The position numbers and the translations under genes are program-made. The notes beneath the pieces were generated by a model, which did not search any database, was not told where the DNA came from, and saw only the letters and a program-made list of their open reading frames with translations. Below, piece after piece: positions 10,401 to 20,310 of a stretch of DNA of 25,106 nt. Each line of letters starts with the position of its first letter. Positions within the stretch are counted from its first letter, which is position 1. The DNA comes from Reticulitermes lucifugus (Eukaryota > Arthropoda > Insecta > Blattodea > Rhinotermitidae), in the NCBI GenBank assembly GCA_026260175.1, contig JAKCWW010000117.1, positions 61,844 to 86,949 of the forward strand, given 5' to 3'.

Positions 10401-10754
10401 TTCGTCTCTCTCATTCGAGCCTCTCAGTGGTTTTACGCCGGTAACACCATGTGGACAAGAATACAAATTTTAAATGTCCGTATCATCTAACTTCTCATTT
10501 CTCCCCGTATTTCTTCTCTTATGACGAATCAAACATTATCCTCAGCACTTTGTCCTCAAACATTTAATCTTATCTTGGTCTTAATGTTAACATTTTAAAA
10601 ACGTAAGCTTTTCAATGTCTGACGTTATCACAGAGGTGTTACTGAAGTTGGTATGAAAATCACGTTGTGTTTATATATATCATTATATAATGTACACAAT
10701 ATTTGATATATGTAATATATAAGAAGAAAGAAAAGCTGTCAAAATGTACTACAT

Positions 10755-10838
10755 ATTTCGGCCTATGTGGATATTGTCATCAAGATTAAAGTAATAGTTG
10801 CCGACGTTTCGAAGTTTCGTAACGCCATCTTATTCAGA
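10755..10838 (-). other. two adjoining GAAAC-type motifs
   Basis: On the minus strand CTGAATAAGATGGCG (10824-10838) leads to CGAAACTTCGAAACGTCGGC (10803-10822). About 20 nt further on, CTTGATGA (10777-10784) leads to GGCCGAAATATG (10753-10764). Both look like diverged versions of the CTGAnGA - stem - GAAAC motif. Two in tandem within 85 bp suggests part of a repeat-element end rather than chance. They are more decayed than the copies at 8.94 and 17.34 kb. Confidence 0.35.
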
Positions 10839-11130
10839 GTCAAGCAGTCATTGCTATCCTTCGCAGTCTACATGCTGTAACCTCACAGAAGTCTTGCATT
10901 TTCATGTCATATTTGACTGTGAGGGGGTACTGGCTACACGTCCGTCTCTCCAAGCTGGAGGTCCACCTTCGTGCAAATGTGTGTTGTAAGCAGTGGCACA
11001 GAATAACAACACAAATTGGTATTCTGCTTTCGAAAATCTTCTTGTACTTGAAACCAGTTCGAAAATAGATATTGCTTTCTTCTGTAATTAACACGTCTAA
11101 TGGTCACAGTCTTCTTATCATTTTGTACGC

Positions 11131-11290
11131 CGATCCCAGTGGCCGCGCTGTCTAAGGCGTGGGTCTGCGGCCGCTCGCTTGCTGGGATTNNNNNNNNNNN
11201 NNNNNNNNNNNNNNNNNNNNNNNNNNNNNNNNNNNNNNNACTCGTCCAGAGGAGTCCTACCGAGTGTGGTGTGTCTGAGTGTGATTGTGA
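11131..11290 (+). mobile_element. tRNA-derived SINE, same family as 20.3 and 20.7 kb, interrupted by assembly gap
   Basis: GTGGCCGCGCTGTCTAAGGC is the A-box region and resembles the D-arm of type II tRNAs (Leu/Ser: GTGGCCGAGCGGTCTAAGGC). It is followed by GTGGGTCTGCGGCCGCTCGC. The B-box region falls in the run of N. After the gap, CTCGTCCAGAGGAGTCCTAC and a GTGTGGTGTG stretch match the body of the copies at 20311-20580 and 20720-20995. From about 11290 the sequence (CTCGATAATAAGGAGGCCC) differs from the tails of those copies, so this copy has another 3' end or is truncated. Confidence 0.8.
11190..11239. other. assembly gap of exactly 50 N
   Basis: Fifty N inside a SINE. In the complete sister copy (minus strand, 20311-20580) the same interval, between GCTGGAATT and CTCGTCCAG, is about 88 bases (20434-20521). 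The 50 N is therefore probably a placeholder rather than a measured length. Open frames crossing the N run are artefacts. Confidence 0.97.
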
Positions 11291-11660
11291 AGCCTCGATA
11301 ATAAGGAGGCCCTGGCCCACTACGGACTGCTGCGCCTCCCTAAAATTTAGAGACTAAAATTAATGTGTTATACATTAAAATGCAAATAAAAGAGCCGTGT
11401 CTTCACAAACACATCAGTTAATGTTATTAGGGCAACTATTCCTTTTTAAAGAGTCATAAGAAATACAGAAATTCACCGTATGGGCTAAATGTAGAGGTTT
11501 TTAAAGTTATATCAAGTGGTATATATATTTACCGCTGGGCTTTAAATAATTAAAATATAAGCAAAAAACTTCTTTTCCTTAATCGTATTGGAGAGCTAAA
11601 ACAATAAATGTCGTTTATCCTTAAATGTGTTAAAAGCTCCGTACAAAATACATTGAGGTT
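11291..11660. other. unassigned AT-rich spacer
   Basis: Begins with a GC-rich patch (GGAGGCCCTGGCCCACTACG, 11306-11325) that may be an alternative SINE tail, then AT-rich DNA without frames or repeats that I recognise. Confidence 0.5.
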
Positions 11661-11965
11661 AAGGGAAAGGTAAATTAGCACCTGTCCTCAATGAAGCGCC
11701 ATGGCATAAGACTATATGGGGGGTTGATATTTAGCTTCACACATTTGTAACCTCACCTCTAGTAGATGTATGCTGTCAGCTTTATGCATCGGCCTCTTAG
11801 TCCTTATTCTCGGAGAAGTATTTTCCGTTACTCGTTGGATAGAAAGATGGGCGAGCCCCGAAGACTGTCTGGATGATTCGAGAGAGCAAAATCCCTTAAC
11901 TTTGCAGGGAATCGGAATATTCTTTGCTCTTCCAGTCCGTAGCCTAGTCACTATATAGCATGGGC
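11660..11965 (-). mobile_element. tRNA-derived SINE, second family, minus strand
   Basis: From about 11960 the minus strand reads TGACTAGGCTACGGACTGG (A-box-like), then TATTCCGATTCCCTGC (degenerate B box), then a body with AATCATCCAGACAGTC and GGGGCTCGCCC. It ends with CCATATAGTCTTATGCCATG and GCGCTTCATTGAGGACAGG. The body word order (TCCAGAC, GGGGCTC-CCCA, GAGTAACGG, GGCCGATGCATAAAGCTGAC) is one I recall from an abundant insect SINE. Open frames of 60-80 codons on both strands (11712-11958) are produced by this repeat and are not genes. No target-site duplication identified. Confidence 0.55.
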
Positions 11966-12199
11966 TATCTCGGCTCCAGTACCTTAAAACTCATGAATTT
12001 TCTTTTTACAAAGGCCATTCGAAAAATCTAAAAATCTGCACTACAGTCTATTCAACATTGGAGGCAGAGGCGAGGGATACGGATCTCCAAGCATTGAAGT
12101 ATAGAAAATGAAAGTTTGTTTCTTACATGCAATAAGAATTTGTGGTTCATAATAATCCTTAAATACATACTATGATTTTAAAAACATCTTCACAAGAGA

Positions 12200-12346
12200 C
12201 GATTCTGGATAACTAGGAGGAAATGGCGGGGTAATATGAAAATAGATCATGGACGAACACATTATGAAATTACAGACTGGATTAATGTAGCTCAGGACGG
12301 CAGACTAAAGGGGGTAATGAAGTTTCAGTTTCATAATATCAGAGAA
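12200..12346 (+). pseudogene. LINE 3'-end coding fragment (copy 2)
   Basis: From 12215 the frame reads RRKWRGNMKID and, a few residues on, YEITDWINVAQDGRLKGVMK. This matches the shared C-terminal pattern RRRWEDNIKMDL ... WI(N/Y)LAQ(D/E)R..W....MN. The Trp, Ile, Ala-Gln-Asp residues are kept, while the Arg after Asp is Gly and the second Trp is lost. The frame runs to 12427, but similarity fades after about 12346. There is no upstream reverse transcriptase domain: the copy is 5'-truncated, as expected for failed target-primed reverse transcription. Confidence 0.6.
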
Positions 12347-12867
12347 CTTTTAAATAAATTTAAATTGCTTAAAGGAGACTGCATCATGAGACCTTTCGTA
12401 GAATTCTTAGCGGGACTCAAATTTTGAAGTGTGGCGGATAATCTGATTATTGCTTCCATGAAGCTGTTGTATGTATTTGAAAAACTAAAAATCTAAACGA
12501 ATGAAACCTTGATTGTCGTAAGGAACTCAAACTAACAGTGCTTTTGCTCGCAAATTTTACAGCTCCATAATATCGGACTTCTGCATATTTTTTTTTTTAA
12601 TTCGTTGTTCTTTTCAGCTGCCAATAATGCATACAGCCGAGAAGCTAATGCCTCATATTTGCATTCGACATGTGCCCTGTCCGAAATCCTGTCGGGTCAC
12701 GTCTAAACATATAATTTAATATTGTCACTCATTTCCACGGGACAAGTACTCCGACAGTATTTTACAACACAGCATGATTGAACACATTCATCATGGTTAT
12801 CCCATAATTTCACATTCAACGATGCATAACCCCCGCTACTAATGCAGCGTCAGAAATAAATTAACTA
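12347..12867. other. unassigned spacer
   Basis: AT-rich sequence with a T run at 12590-12598. No frame of note. Possible degraded 3' UTR of the preceding LINE fragment, not demonstrable. Confidence 0.5.
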
Positions 12868-12990
12868 CTAGATGGCTCAGTCAGTATAATCACTAGGCTA
12901 TATGCTGTATTACCGGTGGATCAGTGTTTGATTCCTACGTAGTCCAAACAAGCTTCCATATGATGGGTATCAGGGCTGTTTCTGCGGTGG
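12868..12990 (+). mobile_element. tRNA-derived SINE head, third family
   Basis: GATGGCTCAGTCAGTATAAT (12871-12890) is a near-standard A box (TGGCTCAGTNGGTA of type I tRNAs). It is followed by CACTAGGCTATATGCTGTAT, ACCGGTGGATC and GTGTTTGATTCC (12924-12935), a B box differing from GGGTTCGATTCC at two or three positions. The spacing is slightly longer than in a true tRNA and the acceptor arms do not pair, so this is a SINE head or tRNA relic. The SINE body beyond about 12990 is not delimited. Confidence 0.55.
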
Positions 12991-14327
12991 TATTGTGATT
13001 GGGGCGTGAAGCTCGACCCTCACATGCGTCTAGTGCAAAGCTTAAGAATGCCTGGAGCAGTATGTATACTCAGACATGCTTCTCATGGAATGGTGTTTTA
13101 TTAAGAAAACTGGGTAAAATTCACTTTTGTCTTTTAGGTTATTATGTGCAGAGAATGAGAGAAAAAAGACTGCCTGAACATTTTCATCAAAAGGACAAGT
13201 AAGTTTTAAAGACGTAAAATATAAATTATGAATAAAATATTTAGACTCGAAACTGGGACATGTTAAAATACACTACAACTATATCCATCCACCTAATTAA
13301 CGTTCTGAAAGTGGAAAGTCAGGCCTCTAATATTTGCGATGTTTAAATCTTCACTCCTTATGCTTTTGTGGTAATGAGAGCAAACTGGACACAAGTGCGT
13401 CACGTTGTTGTGAATATTGATTCGCCAGTAGATAATTATAGAATAACATGTATCCTTCATGCTTTCAGGGTTTGCTTATACATGACTGGCTAGACGACCC
13501 GAGGTTAAGTACTAAGCAGCCAGCTGTAAGGGTGAGGGTTAATGGTTATGCTAGAGCCAGTTTAAAGGCATTTGTATAAAAATATGAAGAGAAGAGAACG
13601 GCCATCAGTGGTCAGTGGCCTTAACAGTCTTTATAGTTAGTGCATCCTTTATAGCTTCCACTTATAGGGCCAGCAGCTGTTGGCAGACTGCCATGAGAGT
13701 AGTCGCACAGAAAATCTATATTGGCTGTTGGCTTTTCATGGATGTTACTAGAAGATAATTATGATCTAGAATAGACATGTGTACTGAGGTTGAGATTAGT
13801 CCCCGGCCTGTGCAAGGATTGCGTTATTTCAGATGTGTGAACGTGAGATATGCTGAAATGTAAACTGATAGTGCCAAAGTCTGATAATCCCATATAAGGC
13901 TTGTTAATTTCACACTAAACATATATTAATCAACTATACAAAGGTATAAATCTGCCTATAGTCTTTTGTTACTGCGGATTTATTTTTATAACACCCAAGA
14001 AACAGTGATGAGAATATTTAGACCTATGAAAAAGAAAGGAAGAGGAGTCTGAATAAAACTGTATAATTTATTGCTTAATAATTTGTGCTAGTCACCAAAT
14101 ATTATTCTCTTCTGTGGCGCTACAAATCAGAGCAGGAGTTGCTTCCTCAGCGTCCTTTAAAGCATCGCTTGTGAATCCTCAAAAGCACAGTATAATATTA
14201 GGGTAAAAAATCAAGGAAGATAAAGATAGGCGTGACTTCTAGCACGTAATGGGATGAGAAATGCATAGGAAACTTTAGTTTATGAAACGGATTAGACGAG
14301 GCGACTAGTCAGACCTAGAAGTATACG
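12991..14327. other. 1.3 kb unassigned, no supported gene
   Basis: The only open frame of note (12999-13202, plus, about 67 codons) starts with a non-ATG codon and shows no domain. 13480-13760 is slightly richer in G+C (GGCCATCAGTGGTCAGTGGCC near 13600 contains a short inverted repeat). No SINE or LINE motif could be placed here. Confidence 0.5.
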
Positions 14328-14462
14328 GAAAGGTATGTAAGATTGATCTTAAAGAAATAGGTTTGAGGGTGTCGAATGGATTTATCTGGCTCAGGAAAGA
14401 GTCCAGTGGTGGGAATCAATAAACACGGTAGTGAATTTCGGGTTCCATAGGAGGCGGAGAAT
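14328..14462 (+). pseudogene. LINE 3'-end coding fragment (copy 3), one frameshift
   Basis: YVRIDLKEIG is read from 14334. After a 1-base shift near 14362-14365 the next frame gives EGVEWIYLAQERVQWWESIN, then TVVNFGFHRRRR. This is the best preserved example in the window of the WIxLAQ(D/E)RVxW block, followed by the ...NxVxNFGF(H) terminal words (MNLRVP-like in other copies). An open frame on the opposite strand (14315-14533) is its shadow. 5'-truncated, no reverse transcriptase core. Confidence 0.7.
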
Positions 14463-14979
14463 ATGTTCGCTGCCAAGCCAATATATTTCCTCAAGAAAGA
14501 CTCTACTGCATAAATGTGTATATTAATACACACGTTTTATGGAATATTTACTCAATACTAGATGTTTTTAAGAGTAATGTGAGGATAGTTTTGTGTTACC
14601 AAGTCTGGTATTAACTTCAAAACGAAACGTTTGCATGTCAGGCTAAAATTGTAGAGTGGGAATGAATCTCAGGCGAACATCGAGTTTGTGCCTTAGTAGT
14701 CCACGGCTCTTACCTTCCGTACATTCAGGTTTACGGCATACACCCCTTTCGACAAGCGTACGAACAAAGGAACCCCGACCAACACAACTTTTATGGTCAC
14801 AGAGATTTGTTCACAAAACGCCATACCATAAGTTATTATGTATTGTCGTCATCACTTGCATACTCAAAATTCATATATCAGCCATTTGTTCTTGTTATTG
14901 TTATGGCTTAACTTAAGTGACTCTAACGAACTAACACATTCTATTGGTACTGTCGTTCGTGTAAAGCCACTAGTTCCTC
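14463..14979. other. unassigned spacer
   Basis: Contains an 86-codon plus-strand frame (14656-14916) rich in Ser/Arg/Leu, without recognisable features. Otherwise AT-rich, featureless. Confidence 0.5.
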
Positions 14980-15234
14980 AGCTAATAAATAACTTCCCCG
15001 CATGTTATGGAATCTGAAGGTTCATTATTGTATTCACAAGAGCCTGTCACTTGACCTTATCCTTACGTAGTTGAATCCTGTCCACGCCATCGCATTCTAT
15101 CTCTGTAAGGTCCGTCTTAATATGATATTCCCACCTACACCTACCTCTCGAAAATGGTTTTCTTCCTTCAGTTTTCCCCACAAAATCCCTGTATGCATTT
15201 CTCTTCTTTCCCGTACTTATGAAGTGTCCCTTGG
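14980..15234 (-). pseudogene. LINE 3'-end coding fragment (copy 4), longest
   Basis: One minus-strand frame can be read from about 15230 to 14985: GHFISTGKKRNAYRDFVGKT, then EGRKPFSRGRCRWEYHIKTD, then LTEIECDGVDRIQLRKDKVK, a TGA stop at 15047-15049, then QALVNTIMNLQIP and stop. The in-frame stop sits where the sister copies have Trp (RW to K-stop, likely TGG to TGA). It shows every block of the family C-terminus in order, in a single frame, so it is younger or luckier than the other copies. A 68-codon plus-strand frame (15071-15277) is its shadow. Confidence 0.72.
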
Positions 15235-15535
15235 CTTTATCGCCCTATCAATATGTTGTGGGGTGAACAATTCATGAAGCTCCTCATTTTGTATTTTTCT
15301 AGCGTTCTATTTCTCCGTGCCCCTTAATGGTAGGTGTATACTACCAGTATATCCATTAATGTAACGTGCACATCAGGTCAAACACAGGTGCAATGAAGCT
15401 TCAAAATAAATTTGACTACAAAATTCGAAAGGCATTCAACGCCACATAAAATTCATAGCACGTGATATGAACTTCGTACACTGTAAGAATACAGAGTTAT
15501 GTTGTAAAACACGTAATGACCTGAAGAGCATAACC
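15235..15535. other. unassigned spacer between LINE and SINE fragments
   Basis: Only short frames. ATTAATGG and CCATTAAT lie near 15325 and 15350 as a weak inverted repeat. Nothing assignable. Confidence 0.45.
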
Positions 15536-15790
15536 ACGAGTTCAGGGGCAGTGCCAAAGGTCAGGCGGATAGTCGCTGTCCTGTCACAGCAGAGGACGGT
15601 ATTCGAACTCATGCCATATGGGATTTATGGTGGGAAAATTGTAGGATTTTATCCAAATACTTCTGTTTTCCCCTGTCAGTATCACTTTACCAATGCTCCA
15701 CACTCAGTCAGTTGTCACCGATATTGTGGAATCTTAGCAATCTACAGTTCCTTAAATAACACACAATCATTTCAGGGTCTGAAACAAATA
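15536..15790 (+). mobile_element. tRNA-derived SINE, fourth family (source of a 152-codon false frame)
   Basis: AGTGCCAAAGGTCAGGCGGA and TAGTCGC supply an A-box-like region (about 15550-15577). GGACGGTATTCGAACTCATG holds a recognisable B box (GGTATTCGAACTC, 15598-15610). The body then reads CATATGGGATTTATGGTGGG, ...TACTTCTGTTTTCCCCTGTC, ...CACTTTACCAATGCTCCACA, a word order I recall from a widespread insect repeat that is often mis-translated in gene models. The open frame 15467-15925 (152 codons) runs straight through this SINE and should not be annotated as a protein. Confidence 0.55.
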
Positions 15791-16252
15791 CATGAAGCTA
15801 CGGCAAACTTACAGCGTGCTACAAACCTGTACACCACTAACACGCAATTTATATGTGGTTTTTATCATAATTTTAGACGAAAGATATTTAACACCATTTT
15901 AAATTCTATCGAACAATTTTTTTAATTTTTCAATAACATTACACATTCATTTACTCTAATCCTTATGAATAAGTGAGGCGCAAATGTGTGTCTTATTCTC
16001 CTTAGGCCTTTATTAGTTACACCTTCTGTCATGTTTCAAATAATAAGCGTTAAAGTAAATCGAATTTTTATTTATTCGTACATAAAATGCGGAAATACTG
16101 GATGAGGCTAGATAAAACTGCATAATGAGAAGTTTTATAAAAACGCGCTTTGCCAAATACTCGTATTATTAGAATTTTTAAAAGAAACATGGGTGGGACA
16201 TTTTGCACACTTGTAATGCATTAGAACTGCATAAACAATTTCTGTCGAAATA
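15791..16252. other. unassigned AT-rich spacer
   Basis: AT-rich with several A/T runs. No frame, repeat or motif assigned. Confidence 0.45.
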
Positions 16253-16470
16253 CCTGAAAGGAAGAGACTACAAGGGAAACCGAGGAGCAAAATGAAAGGT
16301 AATATTAAAACTGGATATGAGAAGAAAGTGTGATGTTACGTTTTGAGCTGGCCAAATTTGTGTATATGGTAATTAACTTTGGGTTACAACAAAGGGCCGA
16401 GAATTCCTTAACCATCTGACCAAATGTTACTTTCTTAAGAACACAACACTATGGAGTTAGAAATTTCTTG
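16253..16470 (+). pseudogene. LINE 3'-end coding fragment (copy 5) with 3' UTR start
   Basis: From 16253 the frame reads PERKRLQGKPRSKMKGNIKT, matching the PEGxRxxGRPRxRWEDNIKT block, then stops at a TGA near 16331. About 50 bases on, another frame gives INFGLQQRAENSLTI and stop (16374-16421), matching the terminal MNLRVPQxAGxFLTS-type block. The LAQDR block between is eroded. Sequence after the stop (TGTTACTTTCTTAAGAACAC, 16425-16444) is likely 3' UTR. Multiple indels; same orientation as copies 2 and 3. Confidence 0.6.
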
Positions 16471-17338
16471 AAAGTACCTGTTTTCATTTAGGGAATATTT
16501 GAGGTACATTAGTGTTTGTGTTTAACAAAGGAGTTAACCTGCACCAACATGAAAGGTAATTAGCCCCCACTATAAAAGTTCATCTAATACTATCGAATAT
16601 TAAACATGCAGATAAACGAATGATGCTTCCATCATAATTTAGTTTTATACACTTCGACGATCAACGCATAAAAAGTAATGGATGTGGACCGGCTACGTTA
16701 GGAAGATTGTCAAGCACCACACTAAAGCATCCACTGATATGCTGACTGCACGCCCTGTAAATCCTGAATTCAGTTGGTCCTTACTTACCTACCATCAGCG
16801 TAATTACTAGTTAGTCATGTACTGCCATTCCTTAAGTGAACGCATTAGACAACACATTAGTCTCCCTAAGTGTGCGGCCAAAGCGCAGGCAGGCAGTCCT
16901 AACATCTCAAATGCCACAGCTCCACCGAACAGCCACTACAAATATGTCATAATAACCTCGAGACGGGGTTCTCTTGCTTTGTGCTACAAAGCTAGGAAAG
17001 TAAAATCTCTTTGTACTTATACACGGTAGTTCTTACTTTAATGTACTGTCTTTACAATAAAACACTAATATATGCTAATATGAAAATTACGTAGTGTATC
17101 GCCTCCCGGGGTGAGGATCCCTAACCTAGATTCAATCTCCAACCAAAGAAGTTTTACCGATAGTGCGACCTAGCAGACTCAGGCTGGTACCGCCTTAGCA
17201 CTATCAATTGCCGTAGTTACTGCCACCATTCAGTTTTGACGTTTACAGCAGATTACTGACGACTTCTCTGCTCGTATGAAATTTTCAAAGTATAATTTAT
17301 AATCTATGTTGTATACATATATAATTGATGTGTAAACC
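16471..17338. other. unassigned DNA, no supported gene
   Basis: One 70-codon frame (16817-17029) has no recognisable feature. At 17159-17205 GATAGTGC pairs with GCACTATC around GACCTAGCAG...CCGCCTTAG, faintly tRNA-like, but I found no B box at the right distance and do not call it. Confidence 0.45.
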
Positions 17339-17371
17339 CTGAAGATGACCCGAAGAAAGCTGAAACATGTT
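17339..17371 (+). other. CTGAAGA - stem - GAAAC motif (hammerhead-core-like)
   Basis: CTGAAGA (17339-17345) is followed by a stretch in which CCCG and AGCT-side bases can only partly pair, then GAAAC (17362-17366) and the palindromic ACATGT. CUGANGA ... GAAAC followed by a short self-complementary stem III is the arrangement of minimal type I hammerhead ribozymes in Penelope-like elements and retrozymes. Here stem I pairing is not evident, so this is either a decayed copy or a look-alike from a repeat end. Confidence 0.35.
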
Positions 17372-17678
17372 CGAGTTGAAGTTTTAGTGTTTTAATTGTA
17401 AAAGCATATATTATAATATTGTGTATTTTTTGGTGTTCTCTTATGTAATTATAATCTACAAACTACTTCTTTGTAGAATGTCTTCCATGAGGAGAATTTT
17501 CTTTAGCTACATCTTTATCTGGGAACTGAAGGGCGCTTTTGTTCAGGGTATCAGGTTCCTTACTGCTGATGCGTACGTTCCAACTGCTCTTGAGAAAGGG
17601 CATAGTCTGGTTTACTAAATTAATTTTTTACTACAAGGGTTAAAACTTCAACAAATAGAATGTGAACAGTTAACTAAT
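17372..17678. other. unassigned spacer
   Basis: AT-rich, with one 65-codon frame (17421-17618) without recognisable features. Confidence 0.45.
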
Positions 17679-17708
17679 AATTACAAATTTACAAATTACA
17701 AATTTACA
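17679..17708. repeat. perfect 15-bp tandem duplication
   Basis: AATTACAAATTTACA occurs twice head to tail (17679-17693 and 17694-17708) with no mismatch, so it is a recent slippage-type duplication. Confidence 0.95.
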
Positions 17709-19734
17709 CAGTTACTGTAATTAGTCAAAGCGAAGTAAAAAAATGCCAATGCAATACCGAAAACTGGAATTTAAATGTTAATTAATAAATCCAAATGTTA
17801 TTGGCCAAATGTGCTCAGTCTCAACGCGGAGAATTCTAAATAATTACACACAAATCTTATTACATTCAGCACGACTTTGTAGCCTAACATTTGTTGGTGC
17901 AGTTGGGCACTGCCCACCCCTCTTCATTTTGTATGGAGAGAGGTTGGCTCCAAGGGGGGTAAGACTAAGAAGGGACCTGGCGTCCGGAAACAGTCTGGGT
18001 ACTGAGAAAGAAGTCGGCAGGCTACGTTGTGGCCAGCTCTGGTTTGTACGGTTGTATAATAAAGTTGAAACCCAAGTGCAAGCTGTTTTCCTCGATCATT
18101 GTGGGTGCCAAGGAAACGCAACGATTATACCAATTTGTGTTCGTTTCATTATATAACTTTTACAACAAATGAGCTTAGAGCCGATCTCGGCGTACCACCA
18201 GTTGGACCTTAAGTAGGCGAGAGTGAGCACAATTACCTTCCGACATTACATTATATAGAAAAATCAAGGTATGCAAAGAATGTCTACTCTAGCATTCTAT
18301 ACAGAGTTGAGCAGAAGGCCAGCTCACACCTAACAGATGTTAGCTAATGTGACGTGTCACTAAATGGCACAATAACTAAAATAAAGTTCAAATAACTAAA
18401 TAAATAATACATACAATCCTAAATTAATTTCACATTAATTACACATTTATTGCAATAGAATGAAAGATGTTGTAGAAGCAATGTTTACCACCTCAAAACA
18501 ACTCCATGGAGAAAATTCCTTCACTAAAAGCCTATAGTTGCTTAGCTAATCTAAAACATCCCACTTAACTTGTTGAATTTATACGTTCGTTACCTTGTTC
18601 ACAAGAACACTCCAGTGAACTCTGTTAAACCCATTCCTCATACTTTCAAAGTTGTCTTCTTGTCTAAACCTTTCTCCTTCAAAGTTTTCCTTCAGAATTT
18701 TTACGCAGATTTTGTATACTTTCCACCTGGCCTTGCGTGTTGCATGTACCGCCCACTTTATAATTCTTAATCTGACCACCTTATATCTTGTGAAATGTGC
18801 AAATAGTAAAGGTTGGAGTTATATAACTTAAATTCCTTCTGCTGGCTCTTACTTCCTATCCCGTATGTACACACATATACTCCTCAGGAATTTACTTCCT
18901 AACAATTTAATCTGTGTTCTTCCCTTATGTTGTAAGACCATGTTAAGAAACCATATCAAACAACAATTGAAACTACAGTCTTCAAAATTTTCTTACTGGC
19001 GCGAAAAGACGCAATGTGTTGTGAATAATCATTAAGGTTTTCTGGATTTAATCTACTCTTAATCTCTTTGTGCCAGTAATTTTGTTTTGGCAGTTTCGTT
19101 CGAAAATGTTTAATTCTGCTACAACTTCTAAAGATTTGTTACCCATCTTTAAACATATCACGGGTTTCGCCTGCAGTCTGTTAATTACCTAATTCAAGAC
19201 GACATCTTCATATTGAAGTATAAAATTACAGAATCAAGCATAAAATTTGTGAATGTGAACACTAGGGACGTGGCGTCACTGGAAATGTAATGTGAAATTG
19301 GTTTGATAGTCTGTTGCACATCTGAGCTACTGTGTACACCCTCACTACACAGTATTTTGGTATATTAGCCACAGTCTATAATAGTAACTGGGAAATACAT
19401 ATTTCGAAACCGGAAGGATTTACCAAATATTACTCACATTTTTCGTCATTTTCATCGGTTTCCCCAGAAGAAATTAAATTAATATTTATTTGTAAGTGAA
19501 ATATTATATGTATGGCAATAACAAGTATTGGGCAGATGCGGAACTTTGAGGCTATATCGAAAAATTTAACGTAAAAAATCTGCAGGTTATTTAAATTCGT
19601 CACAAAAAAAACAACAGTAATACCAATAATACAGAGAACAAAAATATACACACATCAGAAAAACAGGCATTATCGTCTTGCTTGGAACGTCTTGCTTATT
19701 TCTGCTACTTTTTTTTGTTAGAATAACCAAACGG
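17709..19734. other. 2 kb unassigned; two frames noted, none supported
   Basis: 17809-18156 plus (115 codons) and its minus shadow cover a GC-richer patch (about 17900-18110). A TATAATAAAG word lies near 18055. 18579-18779 minus (66 codons) reads as a Lys/Arg/Phe-rich peptide with ENFEGERFRQEDNFESMRNG. That is compositionally protein-like, but I know no family for it. The rest is AT-rich. A coding exon or an unknown repeat at 17.9-18.1 kb remains possible. Confidence 0.45.
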
Positions 19735-19812
19735 TTTAGGCCGCGCCATGTACTAAGTGGTTAAAACTTTGGGAATCCCTGTGGCAAGCACATTCGTGTC
19801 TTCTGGTGTCAT
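19735..19812 (+). mobile_element. possible tRNA-like SINE head (weak)
   Basis: CATGTACTAAGTGGTTAAAA (about 19747-19766) resembles an A box of the CTCAAGTGGTTAGAGC kind, and TTTGGGAATCCCTGTGGCAA follows. The place where a B box would lie (CATTCGTGTCTTCTGG, 19792-19807) is badly damaged. Listed because the word order fits other insect SINE heads and because three more tRNA-like heads follow within 1 kb. Confidence 0.3.
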
Positions 19813-20069
19813 CTCATGATTATGGCTTTAGACGGTCTGAATTTTCGTACCAAATGTTCTGTGGGTCTTCATATTTATGGTAATTGTTTTCACTTATAAC
19901 AAAAATACTTATAGTGGGTATCTGCTACTGTCGAGATAAAAATGTGTAACTTAGGACATTTAGTAAGCGTTGTGCTTGTGTGGTTCTTAACGGTGGACCT
20001 GCTGTCAGTAACGAAGAATATACAGTGTTGGATTATAGGATGAAAGACGACTGATGAATGGAATTTTGT

Positions 20070-20135
20070 AGTAAGAGGCCGTGGCCTAACCGAATAAGAT
20101 TCCGGCATTTGACTGAAAGGATAAAGAAAGACCTC
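20070..20135 (+). mobile_element. possible tRNA-Arg-like SINE head fragment (weak)
   Basis: GGCCGTGGCCTAACCGAATAAGATTCCGGC reads (in two overlapping parts) like the 5' half of an arginine tRNA (GTGGCCTAATGGATAAGGC), with CATTTGACTGAAAGG after it. No B box follows, so only the left half of a SINE head or a tRNA relic is left. Confidence 0.35.
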
Positions 20136-20310
20136 CAAACAAATGTCAAGATTCTGACCGCCACGTTATCCTGATACGTAACGGATCGTCGTATTCATGA
20201 TTCCGTGAGCTGACGTAAACAGCAGCAGCGCATGCTGGTACGTTTAGCAACGTTCCTTAGATCTGGCAAATTCTCTTCTTTCGATTTAGTTAATCAATTA
20301 AAGGGGGTAT

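Noticed and set aside
10934..11357. Open frames on both strands crossing the N run
   Set aside because: They exist only because N was translated as X; the DNA is a SINE with an assembly gap.
15467..15925. 152-codon open frame
   Set aside because: It runs through a tRNA-derived SINE (B box at 15598-15610 and a recognisable SINE body) and has no domain, so it is a repeat artefact.
17101..17210. tRNA-like segment with an 8-bp inverted repeat GATAGTGC/GCACTATC
   Set aside because: No B box at a suitable distance on either strand, and no matching copy in the window.
17809..18156. 115-codon frame in a GC-richer patch
   Set aside because: No recognisable domain, and overlapping frames on the other strand; kept only as a note in the unassigned region.
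18579..18779. 66-codon minus frame, Lys/Arg/Phe-rich
   Set aside because: Looked like a possible retroelement remnant, but I could not place it in any family.
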